64,000 nucleotides of DNA from Paraburkholderia tropica (GTDB lineage: Bacteria > Pseudomonadota > Gammaproteobacteria > Burkholderiales > Burkholderiaceae): the NCBI RefSeq assembly GCF_914484835.1, contig NZ_CAJZAR010000101.1:186001-250000 (forward strand), written 5' to 3'. Below are positions 17,637 through 25,975 of this stretch, one piece after another. Within the stretch, counting starts at the first letter, position 1, and each line of letters opens with the position of its first letter. Below the pieces are notes generated by a model. That model was not told where the DNA came from. It saw nothing but the letters and a program-made list of their open reading frames with translations, and ran no database searches. A program made the position numbers and the translations under genes.

Positions 17637-18400
17637 TACGCGGCCTCCGCCTGCAGGCCGCGAGCATCCGCACGCGCTGCATGGCGCGGCGCAGCGGCGT
17701 GCAGCGACGCGTGCTGGCCGTCGAGACGCTCGCCCGCCACGATCGCGTCGAGCACGTCGAAGCCGAAACCGGACAGCGCGCCGATCGTCGTCTTGTTACC
17801 GCGCAGCAGCGTGTTATAGGCGAGCGAAGCGGGAATCGCGACCGCGAGACCGAAGGCGGTCATCACCAGCGTTTCGCCGACCGGACCGGCCACTTCGCCG
17901 ATGCTCGCCTGCCCCGCTGCGCCGATGGTCATCAGCGCGTGATAGATGCCCCACACCGTGCCGAACAGGCCGATGAACGGCGCGCTCGAACTGATGGTCG
18001 CGAGCAGCGGCAGACCGCTTTGCACACGCGCCTGGCGGCGTGCGATGCATTCGTGCAGCGCGCGCGTGAGCCAGTCGGTCAGCGCGGGCGGCGTGCGGCC
18101 CGCCTGCGCCGCGCGTTCGTGCTGCGCGCTCGCGTCGAGCGCCGTGCGGGCGAGATCGGCGTACGCGTTGTCACGCACATTGCCGCCGATGGCGTGCGCG
18201 CCTTCCGCGAGTGTGCGCGCTTGCCAGAATACGCGCGCCGCGCGGTTTGCCAGCGCGCGCTCGCGCCATTGCGCGAAAGCGCGCGTGACGATCACGTACC
18301 ACGATGCGACCGACATCGCGAGCAGTCCTGCCGCGACGCACTTGATGACGAGATCGGATTGCGCCCAGAGCGCGCCGATACCAAGGGAAGCCGTTGCCAT
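17636..18400 (-). CDS. exbB: TonB-system proton channel ExbB (MotA/TolQ/ExbB family)
   Basis: This 254-residue protein has an N-terminal membrane helix (near 20-40) and two closely spaced C-terminal helices (SSAPFIGLFGTVWGIYHAL and VGETLVMTAFGLAVAIPASLAYN), the conserved MotA/TolQ/ExbB signature. GAGAGG precedes ATG 18400; the frame is open further upstream with a non-protein-like composition, so that start is rejected. It lies 25 bases after tonB in the transcript. Confidence 0.94.
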   Translation of the reverse strand: MATASLGIGALWAQSDLVIKCVAAGLLAMSVASWYVIVTRAFAQWRERALANRAARVFWQARTLAEGAHAIGGNVRDNAYADLARTALDASAQHERAAQAGRTPPALTDWLTRALHECIARRQARVQSGLPLLATISSSAPFIGLFGTVWGIYHALMTIGAAGQASIGEVAGPVGETLVMTAFGLAVAIPASLAYNTLLRGNKTTIGALSGFGFDVLDAIVAGERLDGQHASLHAAAPRHAARADARGLQAEAA

Positions 18401-18425
18401 AAATTGCCTCTCGAGAAGATTGAAT

Positions 18426-19184
18426 TCAGTCGCCGAGCGAAAAACGCAGCGGCACGATGACGTAGACGGGAATGGCGCGGCCATCCTCGACATAAGGTTT
18501 GAAACGCGCGCCGCGCACTGCGTCGAGCGCGGCCTGATCGAGCGCCGCCGAGCCGGACGAAGCGCGCAATACGACTTCGCGCGGCTGACCGTTTTCATCG
18601 ACGAGCACGCGCACCTGCGCCACGCCTTCCTCGCCCATGCGTCGCGAAGCATCGGGATAAACCGGGACCGGCGCGCGCAGATATTGCACGCCGTGCGTCA
18701 CGGTTTTCGGCGTGGCGGGCGCGCTGGTTTGCGCGGGCGCGGCGGGCTGCGCCGCGGTTTGCGTGGGCGCGGCTTGCTGCGTTGGCGGTGCGGATTGCGC
18801 GGGCGGTGCGGGTTGTGCGGGCGCCGGCGTGGGTTCGGGCTGCGCGGCCACGCGCTCTGTCGTGCGCGTGCGCACCACCGCGCGATGCGTGACGGGCTTT
18901 TGCACTTGCGGCGGCAGCGGATGCGCGGGCGCAGGTTGCGTAGCTGGCTGAGGCGCGGGCGCCTGCACGAGCGTGGCGTAGATCGGCGCCACCGCTGCGT
19001 GCGTCGGCGGCGTCGAATGCACGCCGCTCAACAGCGCGATGCCACCCACGTGCACGCCAACGAGCGCCGCCAGCAACACCGTCCGCCCCACGCGGCGCGG
19101 CTGCGCGGAGCCGCGTTGTTGCGCCGACGTTGCGAACGTCGGCGTCTGCATAAACGGCGTGAACGAGCCGTGTGCGCCGGACAT
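18426..19184 (-). CDS. tonB: Energy transducer TonB
   Basis: This 252-residue protein has a short cytoplasmic N-terminus, one membrane anchor (VLLAALVGVHVGGIALLSG), a long Pro/Ala/Gln-rich periplasmic spacer (about residues 70-165) and a C-terminal TonB domain. That domain contains YPDASRRMGEEG, VLVDENGQPREV and ARFKPYVEDGRAI. AAGGAG lies nine bases before the ATG. As first gene of tonB-exbB-exbD-receptor-phosphatase it belongs to a dedicated rather than a housekeeping Ton system. Control probably runs through the two palindromes upstream. Confidence 0.94.
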   Translation of the reverse strand: MSGAHGSFTPFMQTPTFATSAQQRGSAQPRRVGRTVLLAALVGVHVGGIALLSGVHSTPPTHAAVAPIYATLVQAPAPQPATQPAPAHPLPPQVQKPVTHRAVVRTRTTERVAAQPEPTPAPAQPAPPAQSAPPTQQAAPTQTAAQPAAPAQTSAPATPKTVTHGVQYLRAPVPVYPDASRRMGEEGVAQVRVLVDENGQPREVVLRASSGSAALDQAALDAVRGARFKPYVEDGRAIPVYVIVPLRFSLGD

Positions 19185-19237
19185 GTTTTCTCCTTGCTGA
19201 AGCGCGTGCCGCGAGGCCCGCGCCTGAACGAATTACG

Positions 19238-19255
19238 ATTGCACACGTGTGCAAT
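19238..19255. promoter_or_regulatory. Perfect 18-bp palindrome in the tonB promoter region (operator 1)
   Basis: ATTGCACACGTGTGCAAT reads identically on both strands and is centred on CG. It is 54 bases upstream of the tonB ATG. On the minus strand a weak promoter-like TTGTAC, 18 bases, TTGAAT runs into it, so a bound repressor would cover the -10/start region. CG-centred perfect palindromes are typical of LacI-family operators, and a LacI-family gene is encoded at 24231-25247. Confidence 0.65.
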
Positions 19256-19379
19256 TCAAGGCCGCCTACTCTGTGTCGTACAACGATGCGTAATGTAGTT
19301 GCCGAGCGTTACGTGGGCATGACATCCGCCTTACTCGTCATTTCACGCAGCTTGAATCGCGACGTTGCGCACGCCACAA

Positions 19380-19395
19380 ATGCACACGTGTGCAT
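19380..19395. promoter_or_regulatory. Perfect 16-bp palindrome, second copy (operator 2)
   Basis: ATGCACACGTGTGCAT shares the 14-base core TGCACACGTGTGCA with the copy at 19238-19255. The centres are 141 bases apart, a distance compatible with DNA looping. It abuts the TAG stop codon of the phosphatase gene at 19396-19398. Confidence 0.65.
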
Positions 19396-20244
19396 CTACA
19401 CCGATAAAAAAGCGGCCGCCTCGATGTCGGCGTTCAATTCGCCAAAAACGCGCACGTTCGCGGCGATCACGGCATTGCCGCGAACGAGGCCGTCGTCGGC
19501 GAGAAAGGCGTTGGTCGCGCCGCCCGCTTCCGTCACCAGCACGATGCCCGCGACCGCGTCCCACGCATGCATATGCGGCTCGTAATAGCCGATCAGCCGC
19601 CCCGCCGCCGTGTACGCGAGCATCAACGCGCCCGAGCCGTTGCGCACGAACATGCCGCCGCGCGCGAGCCAGCGCTCGACGAAAGCGAGAAACGGCGTGC
19701 TGCTCACGCGATGCGAAATGCCCACGCCCAGCACGCCATCGGCGGCGCTCGCCGCCTGCGCGACCTGCAATGCACGGCGTTCGGGATGCGCCTGCGCCGC
19801 GTGCAGATCGATCCACGCGCCACCGTTTTTCTCGGCATGAAAGAGCTCATCGGCGTTCGGATCGTAGACCACGCCGATGGCTGCCTCGCCGTCGATCACC
19901 ACGGCAATCGACACGCACCACGCGTACATGCCGTGCAAAAAGCAGCTCGTGCCGTCGATCGGATCGACGACCCATTGCGCGCGCGCCGTGCGCTCCGTTG
20001 TCGTCTCCTGGACTAGCGCCGCGCTTTCTTCGCCGAGAAAACGATCATCGGGAAAGCGGCTTGCGACGCGCGCACGCACCAGCGCCTCGACATCGCGATC
20101 GGCGATGCTCACGACATCCTGCACGCCCTTGTATTCGATAACGAGCTGTTCGCGCTGCTCGAAGCACGCGCGCGCATGGCGGCCCGCTTCGAGCGCGATC
20201 GCACGCGCCGCCGCATAACGGGCGGACTGAAACGCGCTGCTCAT
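19396..20244 (-). CDS. Inositol monophosphatase family protein
   Basis: This 282-residue Mg-dependent phosphatase has all family motifs: GEES near residue 75, WVVDPIDGTSCF near 92 and AWDAVAG near 218. Members hydrolyse inositol phosphate, histidinol phosphate, fructose-1,6-bisphosphate or 3'-phosphoadenosine phosphates. No signal peptide is seen, so it acts in the cytosol. The start at 20244 overlaps the ATPase stop (ATGA); the frame upstream is a shadow of the ATPase. Being coupled to an importer of the AfuABC/FbpABC class, it probably dephosphorylates the imported compound. Confidence 0.9.
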   Translation of the reverse strand: MSSAFQSARYAAARAIALEAGRHARACFEQREQLVIEYKGVQDVVSIADRDVEALVRARVASRFPDDRFLGEESAALVQETTTERTARAQWVVDPIDGTSCFLHGMYAWCVSIAVVIDGEAAIGVVYDPNADELFHAEKNGGAWIDLHAAQAHPERRALQVAQAASAADGVLGVGISHRVSSTPFLAFVERWLARGGMFVRNGSGALMLAYTAAGRLIGYYEPHMHAWDAVAGIVLVTEAGGATNAFLADDGLVRGNAVIAANVRVFGELNADIEAAAFLSV

Positions 20245-21350
20245 GGCGCCTCCCCGAGCAGATGCGCGCCGCGCGCGTCGAGCGTCACGGCCACGCGCGC
20301 GCCTTCGGGCAGCGGTCGATCGAACGAATGCGATACCACAGTGAGTTCTCCTGCCGTCGTGTCGACGGTGTAGTGCGTGCTCCGTCCGAGCCACGTCGCG
20401 CGGCGGATCACGCCGGCCAGGCCCAGGTGCGGAGCAAAGTTATCGATGACTTCCAGCGCAAGCGCCTCGGGCCGCACGGCAATGCGCGCGCGCACGATAC
20501 GCGGCCCGTGCCACGCGAAATGCAGCGGCTTGCCGAGCAGATCGCAATGCGCGCGGCCCGCCTCGCAGGCGAGCACCGGAAGGTCCAGAAAATTCGCGTT
20601 GCCGATGAAGGACGCGACAAACGCATTGGCGGGCCGCTCGACCAGCGTGCGCGGATCGGCGTGCTGCGCGACCGCGCCCGCTTCCATCACGACGATCTCG
20701 TCGGCAATCGCGAGCGCCTCTTCCTGATCGTGCGTGACGTACACCACGCTCAGATTCAGTTCGCGCTGCAACTCGCGAATTTCTTCGCGCACCTGCACGC
20801 GCAAGCGCGCATCGAGATTCGAAAGCGGTTCGTCGAACAGCATCACATCCGGTTCGAGCACGAGCGCACGCGCCACGGCCACGCGCTGCTGCTGGCCGCC
20901 CGACAGTTCGTGCGGCATGCGCCGCCCGTGCGCGCTGAGTCCCACGCGCGCGAGCGCCGCATCCACGCGCGCTTCCGCATCGCGCTTCGGTACACGCGCC
21001 ACGCTCAGTCCGTACGCGATGTTTTCCTCCACGCTCAGATGCGGAAACAGCGCATACGACTGAAACACCATGCTGACGTTGCGCGCCTGCGCGCCGAGCC
21101 GCGTCACGTCACGCCCGCCGATGACGATGCGCCCCGCGTCCGCGAGATCGAGCCCGGCGATCAGACGCAGCATCGTGGTCTTGCCGCAGCCGCTCGGGCC
21201 AAGCAAGGTCGTGAGCTTGCCGCGCGCGATCGTCAGCGACAGTTCGTCGAGGACGGCGCGTCCGCCCCATTTCTTGCGCACGCGCTCGAACACGACGGCG
21301 GCCTGCGCCTCGTCGGCGCGCGTGCGGGCTTGCTGCGCGATGGCGCTCAT
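20241..21350 (-). CDS. ABC transporter ATP-binding protein (FbpC/AfuC-like)
   Basis: This 369-residue ATPase has Walker A GPSGCGKTT near 56, LSGGQQQ near 152, Walker B LMLFDEPLSNLD-type near 172 and a TOBE-like tail. It resembles FbpC, PotA and AfuC. ATG 21350 is chosen because it overlaps the permease stop (ATGA); the frame could also begin at a GTG three codons earlier. It serves the two-domain permease encoded directly upstream in the transcript. Confidence 0.92.
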   Translation of the reverse strand: MSAIAQQARTRADEAQAAVVFERVRKKWGGRAVLDELSLTIARGKLTTLLGPSGCGKTTMLRLIAGLDLADAGRIVIGGRDVTRLGAQARNVSMVFQSYALFPHLSVEENIAYGLSVARVPKRDAEARVDAALARVGLSAHGRRMPHELSGGQQQRVAVARALVLEPDVMLFDEPLSNLDARLRVQVREEIRELQRELNLSVVYVTHDQEEALAIADEIVVMEAGAVAQHADPRTLVERPANAFVASFIGNANFLDLPVLACEAGRAHCDLLGKPLHFAWHGPRIVRARIAVRPEALALEVIDNFAPHLGLAGVIRRATWLGRSTHYTVDTTAGELTVVSHSFDRPLPEGARVAVTLDARGAHLLGEAP

Positions 21351-23128
21351 GACGTGCACTCCGTGGTCGTGCGCGTGCCGACGGCCTGCACGCGCGTGTT
21401 GCGAACATACCCTGTTTCAAGCACTTTTCTCGCGGATCGGGCCGCTCGCGCGAGCACTCGCGCCACGGCCAGCAGCGCGAACAGCACGACGACGAGCGTG
21501 CCCGCGAGCGCGAGCGCCGGGCCGTCGTTGCCGTTCGACACGAGACCCATCAGATACGTCGTGGCGAGATCGTGATCGGCGCTGACGAGAAAAATCACCG
21601 CGCTGACCGTGGTCGCCGCGCGCACGAAACCGTGAATCAGCGCAGCACCGAGCGCGGGCAGCATCAGCGGCAGATGAAGGCGGCGCAGCGTCGTCCACGA
21701 ACCGGCGCGCAAGCTCGCCGACGCTTCGTCGAGCACGGGGTCGATCTGCGCGAAGGCCGCCGAGATCGCTCGCAATCCGAGCGGCATGTTTCGGAATACG
21801 AACGACATCACGAGGATCGATGCGCCGCCTGCGAGCATCAGCGGCGGCGCATCGAATGCGCGCGCCCACGCGAGGCCCATCACCGTGCCGGGCACGGCGA
21901 GCGAGACGGCGAACACGCCGTCGAGCACGCCGCGTCCGGGAAAGCGTCGGCGCGCAAGCAGCCAGCCCGCCAGCAACGCGGCGGCGGCGGTCAACGGCGC
22001 GGCGATCGCGGACAGGCGCAACGTTTCGAGCACCGCGTCCCACGCCGTGCCCGTCAGCACGAAGCGGCCATCGTCGAAGGCGATGCCCAGCACATCGGCG
22101 AAATGCGCGGCGGTCAGCGTGAAATCCACGCCCCACAGGCGCACGAAACCGCCCAACAGCAGCGTGCCGTAGACCGCAAGCGCGAGCCCGCACCACGGCA
22201 CGCAGACGAGCGCGAGTGCGCCCTGCACGCCTGCGCCGAGCGGCGTGCCCTGCGCCGCCACGGGCTTGCCGCTCACGCTCGCGTAGCGCGCGCGGCCGAG
22301 CCACGCACGCTGCAACACGAACGCGCCGAGCGCGATCGCCAGCAGCCAGACGCCGAGCACCGCGGCGCGCGCGGCGTTCTGCTCCGCGCCGACCACGGCG
22401 AAATAGAGGTCCGTCGACAGCACGCGGAAATTGCCGCCGACCACGAGCGGATCGCCGAAATCGGCGACGCTCTCGATGAAGCACAGCAGCCACGCGTTCG
22501 CCACGCCGGGGCGCAGCATCGGCCAGGTCACCGTGCGCAGGATCGTCCAGTTCGACGCGCGCAAGGTCGCCGCCGCCTCTTCGAGCGATGCGGGCACGCG
22601 CGCGACCACGGTGCGCAGCGTGAGATACGCGAGCGGCGCGAAGGCGAGACTTTGCGCGAGCACGATGCCCGGCACGCCGTAGAGCCAACGCCCCGGCGCA
22701 ACATCGAACAGATCGGCGGCCTCGCGCGTGACGAGACCGTTGCGGCCGAACAGCAGGATCAGCGCGAGGCCGACCGCGAACGGCGGCGTGATCGCGGGCA
22801 GCACGGCGATGGCGCGTAACGCGGCGCGCGCGATGGGCGAACGCGCGGGCGCGCCGCGTTGCGCGAGCATCGCGAGCGCGCCGCCGATCAGCGTCGCCAG
22901 CGTGGCGCTCACGACGCCGAGCGCGAGCGTATGCCAGCCGCTGCCGCACGCGCCGCCGCTCACGCACGCGAGCGACCATACGCTGGCGTCGAACCAGTTG
23001 TGCCACGCCAGGGCTGCGGGCAGCAGCACGCTGCGCGCGAGCGGCGCGATCACGAACACGCCGAGCGCCGCGCACACGGCGATCAGCACCGCGCGCGCGA
23101 AGCCATCGAAAGCGCCATCAGTGCGCAT
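21347..23128 (-). CDS. ABC transporter permease, fused two-domain (FbpB/AfuB-like)
   Basis: This 593-residue inner-membrane protein has two BPD_transp_1 units and about twelve membrane segments. Two EAA loops are visible, one near residue 190 (EEAAATLRASNWTILRTVTW) and one near 470 (DEASASLRAGSWTTLRRLHL). Fused permeases of this length are typical of iron(III), 2-aminoethylphosphonate and sugar-phosphate (AfuB) importers. It overlaps the binding-protein gene by 11 bases and the ATPase gene by four. Confidence 0.91.
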   Translation of the reverse strand: MRTDGAFDGFARAVLIAVCAALGVFVIAPLARSVLLPAALAWHNWFDASVWSLACVSGGACGSGWHTLALGVVSATLATLIGGALAMLAQRGAPARSPIARAALRAIAVLPAITPPFAVGLALILLFGRNGLVTREAADLFDVAPGRWLYGVPGIVLAQSLAFAPLAYLTLRTVVARVPASLEEAAATLRASNWTILRTVTWPMLRPGVANAWLLCFIESVADFGDPLVVGGNFRVLSTDLYFAVVGAEQNAARAAVLGVWLLAIALGAFVLQRAWLGRARYASVSGKPVAAQGTPLGAGVQGALALVCVPWCGLALAVYGTLLLGGFVRLWGVDFTLTAAHFADVLGIAFDDGRFVLTGTAWDAVLETLRLSAIAAPLTAAAALLAGWLLARRRFPGRGVLDGVFAVSLAVPGTVMGLAWARAFDAPPLMLAGGASILVMSFVFRNMPLGLRAISAAFAQIDPVLDEASASLRAGSWTTLRRLHLPLMLPALGAALIHGFVRAATTVSAVIFLVSADHDLATTYLMGLVSNGNDGPALALAGTLVVVLFALLAVARVLARAARSARKVLETGYVRNTRVQAVGTRTTTECTS

Positions 23129-24200
23129 GGGCGTAAATCTCCGTCGTCCAGCGTTCGAGCAGATGCTTGCGCACCGCCGGATCGCCGAAGCGTGCGAAGT
23201 CGTAGTCGATCAGACGAATGCCTTCGGGACGCGGCGCGTTCGCGGGAATCGCGGCGGCGCGGTTCGACGGAATCTGATAGGCATGCGCCTTGTCGGCGAG
23301 CGATTGCACATCGGCGCGCAAGGCGAATTCGTAGAAGCGCTGCGCGAGCGCGGCATGCGCGGCGCCCGCGATCAGGCTCATGCCGCCGATTTCGTAGCCC
23401 GTGCCTTCGCAGGGCGTGACCGTCGCGATATCGAAGCCCGCCACGCGCTGCTTGACGAGGTCGTGCAGGAATTCGACGGCCACGTCGGCTTCGCCGCGCG
23501 ACACGGCTTCACCCGGGCCGACGCCCGTCGAGGTGTACTGGCTCACGTTCGCATTCAGGCGGCGCAGATAGTCGAACGCACCGTCCTCGCCTTTAAGCTG
23601 CACGAGCGTCGCGAGCGCGACATAGGCCGTGCCCGACGCGTTCGGATTGGCAATCTGGATCTCGCCGCGCCACGACTTCGCGAGCAGATCGCTCCAGCAA
23701 CGCGGCGGCGTCTGCTGGCGACGGCGCAGCGCGTCCGCGTCGTAGCCGATGCCGAGCACGCCCTGATAGATGCCCACCGTGCGGCTCCGTCCAACCTGCG
23801 CGAAACGCTGCGCCCACGGCTGCAATTGCGCGAGTTGCGGCGAACGATAATCTTGCGTGAGGCCTTCGAACGCCGCCTGCAAATGGGCGTCGCCGGAACC
23901 GGCCCACCAGATATCGAATTGCGGATGCGCGCGTTGCGCGGCCACGAGCGCGAGCGCCTCGCCCGCGCTCTTGCGAATCATCGCGACATGCACGCCGGTC
24001 TCCTGCTCGAAGCGGTTTTTCATCAACTGGCACCACTCCAGATCGGCGGAACACAGCAGATTCAGGCGTTCGTCGGCATGCGCGGACGGCGTCGCGAGGC
24101 ACAGCGCCGAGGCGAGCGCCGTCGCGACCATGCGCAGCGAATTCTTGCACTCGATTGCAAAACGACGCGGCGGCTTGCGAAGTCGGGAGAACAGGGACAT
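23118..24200 (-). CDS. ABC transporter substrate-binding protein (FbpA/AfuA-like)
   Basis: This 360-residue periplasmic protein has an unusually long basic N-region before the signal hydrophobic core (MVATALASALCLATPSAHA, residues 24-42). The mature part has the DIWWAGSGDAH and VGIYQGVLGIGYD stretches of the family 6 solute-binding proteins that include iron, phosphonate and hexose-phosphate receptors. The tyrosine pair used for iron(III) in FbpA is not evident to me. A cytosolic phosphatase in the same operon favours a phosphate ester as ligand (inference). Starting at ATG 24131 would give a conventional signal peptide. Confidence 0.86.
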   Translation of the reverse strand: MSLFSRLRKPPRRFAIECKNSLRMVATALASALCLATPSAHADERLNLLCSADLEWCQLMKNRFEQETGVHVAMIRKSAGEALALVAAQRAHPQFDIWWAGSGDAHLQAAFEGLTQDYRSPQLAQLQPWAQRFAQVGRSRTVGIYQGVLGIGYDADALRRRQQTPPRCWSDLLAKSWRGEIQIANPNASGTAYVALATLVQLKGEDGAFDYLRRLNANVSQYTSTGVGPGEAVSRGEADVAVEFLHDLVKQRVAGFDIATVTPCEGTGYEIGGMSLIAGAAHAALAQRFYEFALRADVQSLADKAHAYQIPSNRAAAIPANAPRPEGIRLIDYDFARFGDPAVRKHLLERWTTEIYAHAH

Positions 24201-24230
24201 GGAATGGAACCGTGGCGAAGAGAGAACGCG

Positions 24231-25247
24231 TCAGCCGGTCGTGGCGCGGCGGACGAACGAAACAGAAATCACGCGCGCCTGCGTGGGCCGCGAGAAATCG
24301 CCGATACGCTCGGCGAGCAGATCGACCGCGCCTTGCGCGAGCGCGTCGGTGTTCTGGGCGATGGTCGAAAGGCGATAGCTGTCGAGCGAGGCGTGCTGAA
24401 TATCGTCGAAGCCGACGACGCGCACGTCTTCGGGAATGCGCAGGTTGAACGCGCGCCGCGCTTCGTCCATGAAACCGAGCGCGATCATGTCGGTCGCGCA
24501 GAACACGCCGTCGGGCACATTGCCGCCCGCGAGCAGTTCGCGCGCCGCAAGTTGCCCCGCTTCATACGACACGATCGTGGTGTTGCATACGGTCACGCGC
24601 GCGCGGCGCACGCCGCAATTCGCGAGGCCGGCGAGAAAGCCTTCGCAGCGCTGACGCGCGCCGTGGTGCGTGGCCTGCGGCCCGATAAACGCAAAGCGCA
24701 GCGCGCCGGAGTCGAACAACGCGCGCGCGGCCAGTGCGCCGCCCGCTGCGTTATCGCTGTTGACGAGGTCGGCGCCTTCGAGTTCGGCGGCGCGGTTGAT
24801 CATCGCGACGGGTACGTGGCGGTCGAGATATTCGCGCGCGAGGGCGAGCGGCGGCGCGCCCGAGGTCATGATCACGCCCGCGATACGGTAGCTCAGCAGC
24901 ACGTGCAGCGCGTAGCCGATCTGGTCGGGATCGTCGGCGTTCATGAGGATCGGCAGCATGCCGCGCGTGCCGAGATGATGCGCGATCGGCGTGAGCAGCT
25001 GCGCACGAAACGGGCTCGCGAGCGCCGACGTCACCACGCCGACGAAATTGCTGCGCCCCTGGATCGTGTTGCGCGCATTGATATCGACGTGATAATTCAG
25101 CGTGCGCGCGGCTTCGAGCACGCGTGCGCGCGTTTTCGCCGATACGCTCGCGCCCGGCGTGAACGTGCGCGAGACGGCCGAGCGCGAAACGCCCGCCATG
25201 CGCGCGACGTCTTCGGCCACGGCCCAGCTTTTCTCCTTGAGGCTCAT
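24231..25247 (-). CDS. LacI-family transcriptional regulator
   Basis: This 338-residue repressor has an N-terminal LacI helix-turn-helix (VAEDVARMAGVSRSAVSRTFTPGASVSAKTR is the relevant region, residues 9-39), a hinge (ARNTIQGRSNFVGVV) and a periplasmic-binding-protein-like sensor core. It is the first gene of the importer operon, 30 bases before the binding-protein gene, so it is likely autoregulated. LacI proteins bind CG-centred palindromes, which makes it the obvious candidate reader of the two palindromes at 19238 and 19380. I see no copy of the palindrome before this gene itself. Confidence 0.92.
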   Translation of the reverse strand: MSLKEKSWAVAEDVARMAGVSRSAVSRTFTPGASVSAKTRARVLEAARTLNYHVDINARNTIQGRSNFVGVVTSALASPFRAQLLTPIAHHLGTRGMLPILMNADDPDQIGYALHVLLSYRIAGVIMTSGAPPLALAREYLDRHVPVAMINRAAELEGADLVNSDNAAGGALAARALFDSGALRFAFIGPQATHHGARQRCEGFLAGLANCGVRRARVTVCNTTIVSYEAGQLAARELLAGGNVPDGVFCATDMIALGFMDEARRAFNLRIPEDVRVVGFDDIQHASLDSYRLSTIAQNTDALAQGAVDLLAERIGDFSRPTQARVISVSFVRRATTG

Positions 25248-25382
25248 CGGATGGATTCGGGTGGGCCGTCGCGCGGCCCATGGCTGCCAATGATGACCGC
25301 GGAGCTTAAGGGGCGTATGTGTCTGTCGCGTGACAAAGCGCCGGATGGCGGCGCGCGGATGCGCCGCGGAGCGTGCTCGCGA

Positions 25383-25623
25383 TCAGGTTTCGCGCTCGTA
25401 GCGCAGACGATATTCGCCTTGGCTGCGCTCGATTCGCGCGAAGCCCGGTTCAATTGATATGCATGGCGGAAGGTGATTGCTCGCCTGCGTCGCGCTGCAT
25501 CTTCGTCGCCTCGCTGGCGTCGATGTTCGCCAGGAAATCGAGGCTGGCGTTCAGATAACCGTCGCTGATCGCATGGATCGTGAAATCCCCCACTTGCTGA
25601 CCCGGAAAAGATTGCGTGGACAT
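25383..25623 (-). pseudogene. Internally deleted MBL-fold metallohydrolase remnant
   Basis: A frame from ATG 25623 to TGA 25450 encodes 57 residues (MSTQSFPGQQVGDFTIHAIS...PSAMHIN) that match the start of a metallo-beta-lactamase-fold hydrolase up to the strand before the HxHxDH site. One base further on, in another frame (25448-25383), PGFARIERSQGEYRLRYERE reads like the extreme C-terminus of the same family. All metal-binding motifs are missing, so some 200 codons appear to have been lost in one event at about 25449. It sits 18 bases after the tautomerase gene, as last member of that operon. Confidence 0.6.
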
Positions 25624-25641
25624 CGTGATTCTCCAGATGCG

Positions 25642-25968
25642 CTAATTGCGTGCGTATATCGTCGCGGCGGCATAGCCAAAACAACGAATGCGCGAGGTCA
25701 GGCCTGTGCGGCGCTCAATGACATGGTCGAGGTCTACCATAAACGTGTTCATGACCTCGGCCGTGCGAAACGCAGTGAGCCGATATTGAATCTCGGCGAA
25801 GACGGGATGCCCATAACCCTGCCGAACCGCCACATAAATCACGTGGACGTTTTTGAGTTCCGCGTCGAGCACATCGGTGCAAAGCTCGACGCAATCGCTG
25901 GACAGTCCGGCCAAATGCTCATCGGGCGGCATGTGCTCCGCGCGAATATAGAACGTCACGTTTGGCAT
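25642..25968 (-). CDS. Tautomerase-superfamily protein
   Basis: This 108-residue protein starts Met-Pro-Asn-Val-Thr-Phe, leaving Pro at the mature N-terminus as the catalytic base used by the 4-oxalocrotonate tautomerase/MIF superfamily. The length fits a fused two-unit or CHMI-like beta-alpha-beta fold. Substrate unknown. It lies seven bases after the upstream gene, whose stop codon is close to its ribosome site (TAGG), so the two are co-transcribed. A role in aromatic or keto-acid turnover is inference. Confidence 0.75.
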   Translation of the reverse strand: MPNVTFYIRAEHMPPDEHLAGLSSDCVELCTDVLDAELKNVHVIYVAVRQGYGHPVFAEIQYRLTAFRTAEVMNTFMVDLDHVIERRTGLTSRIRCFGYAAATIYARN

Positions 25969-25975
25969 CGTTGGC

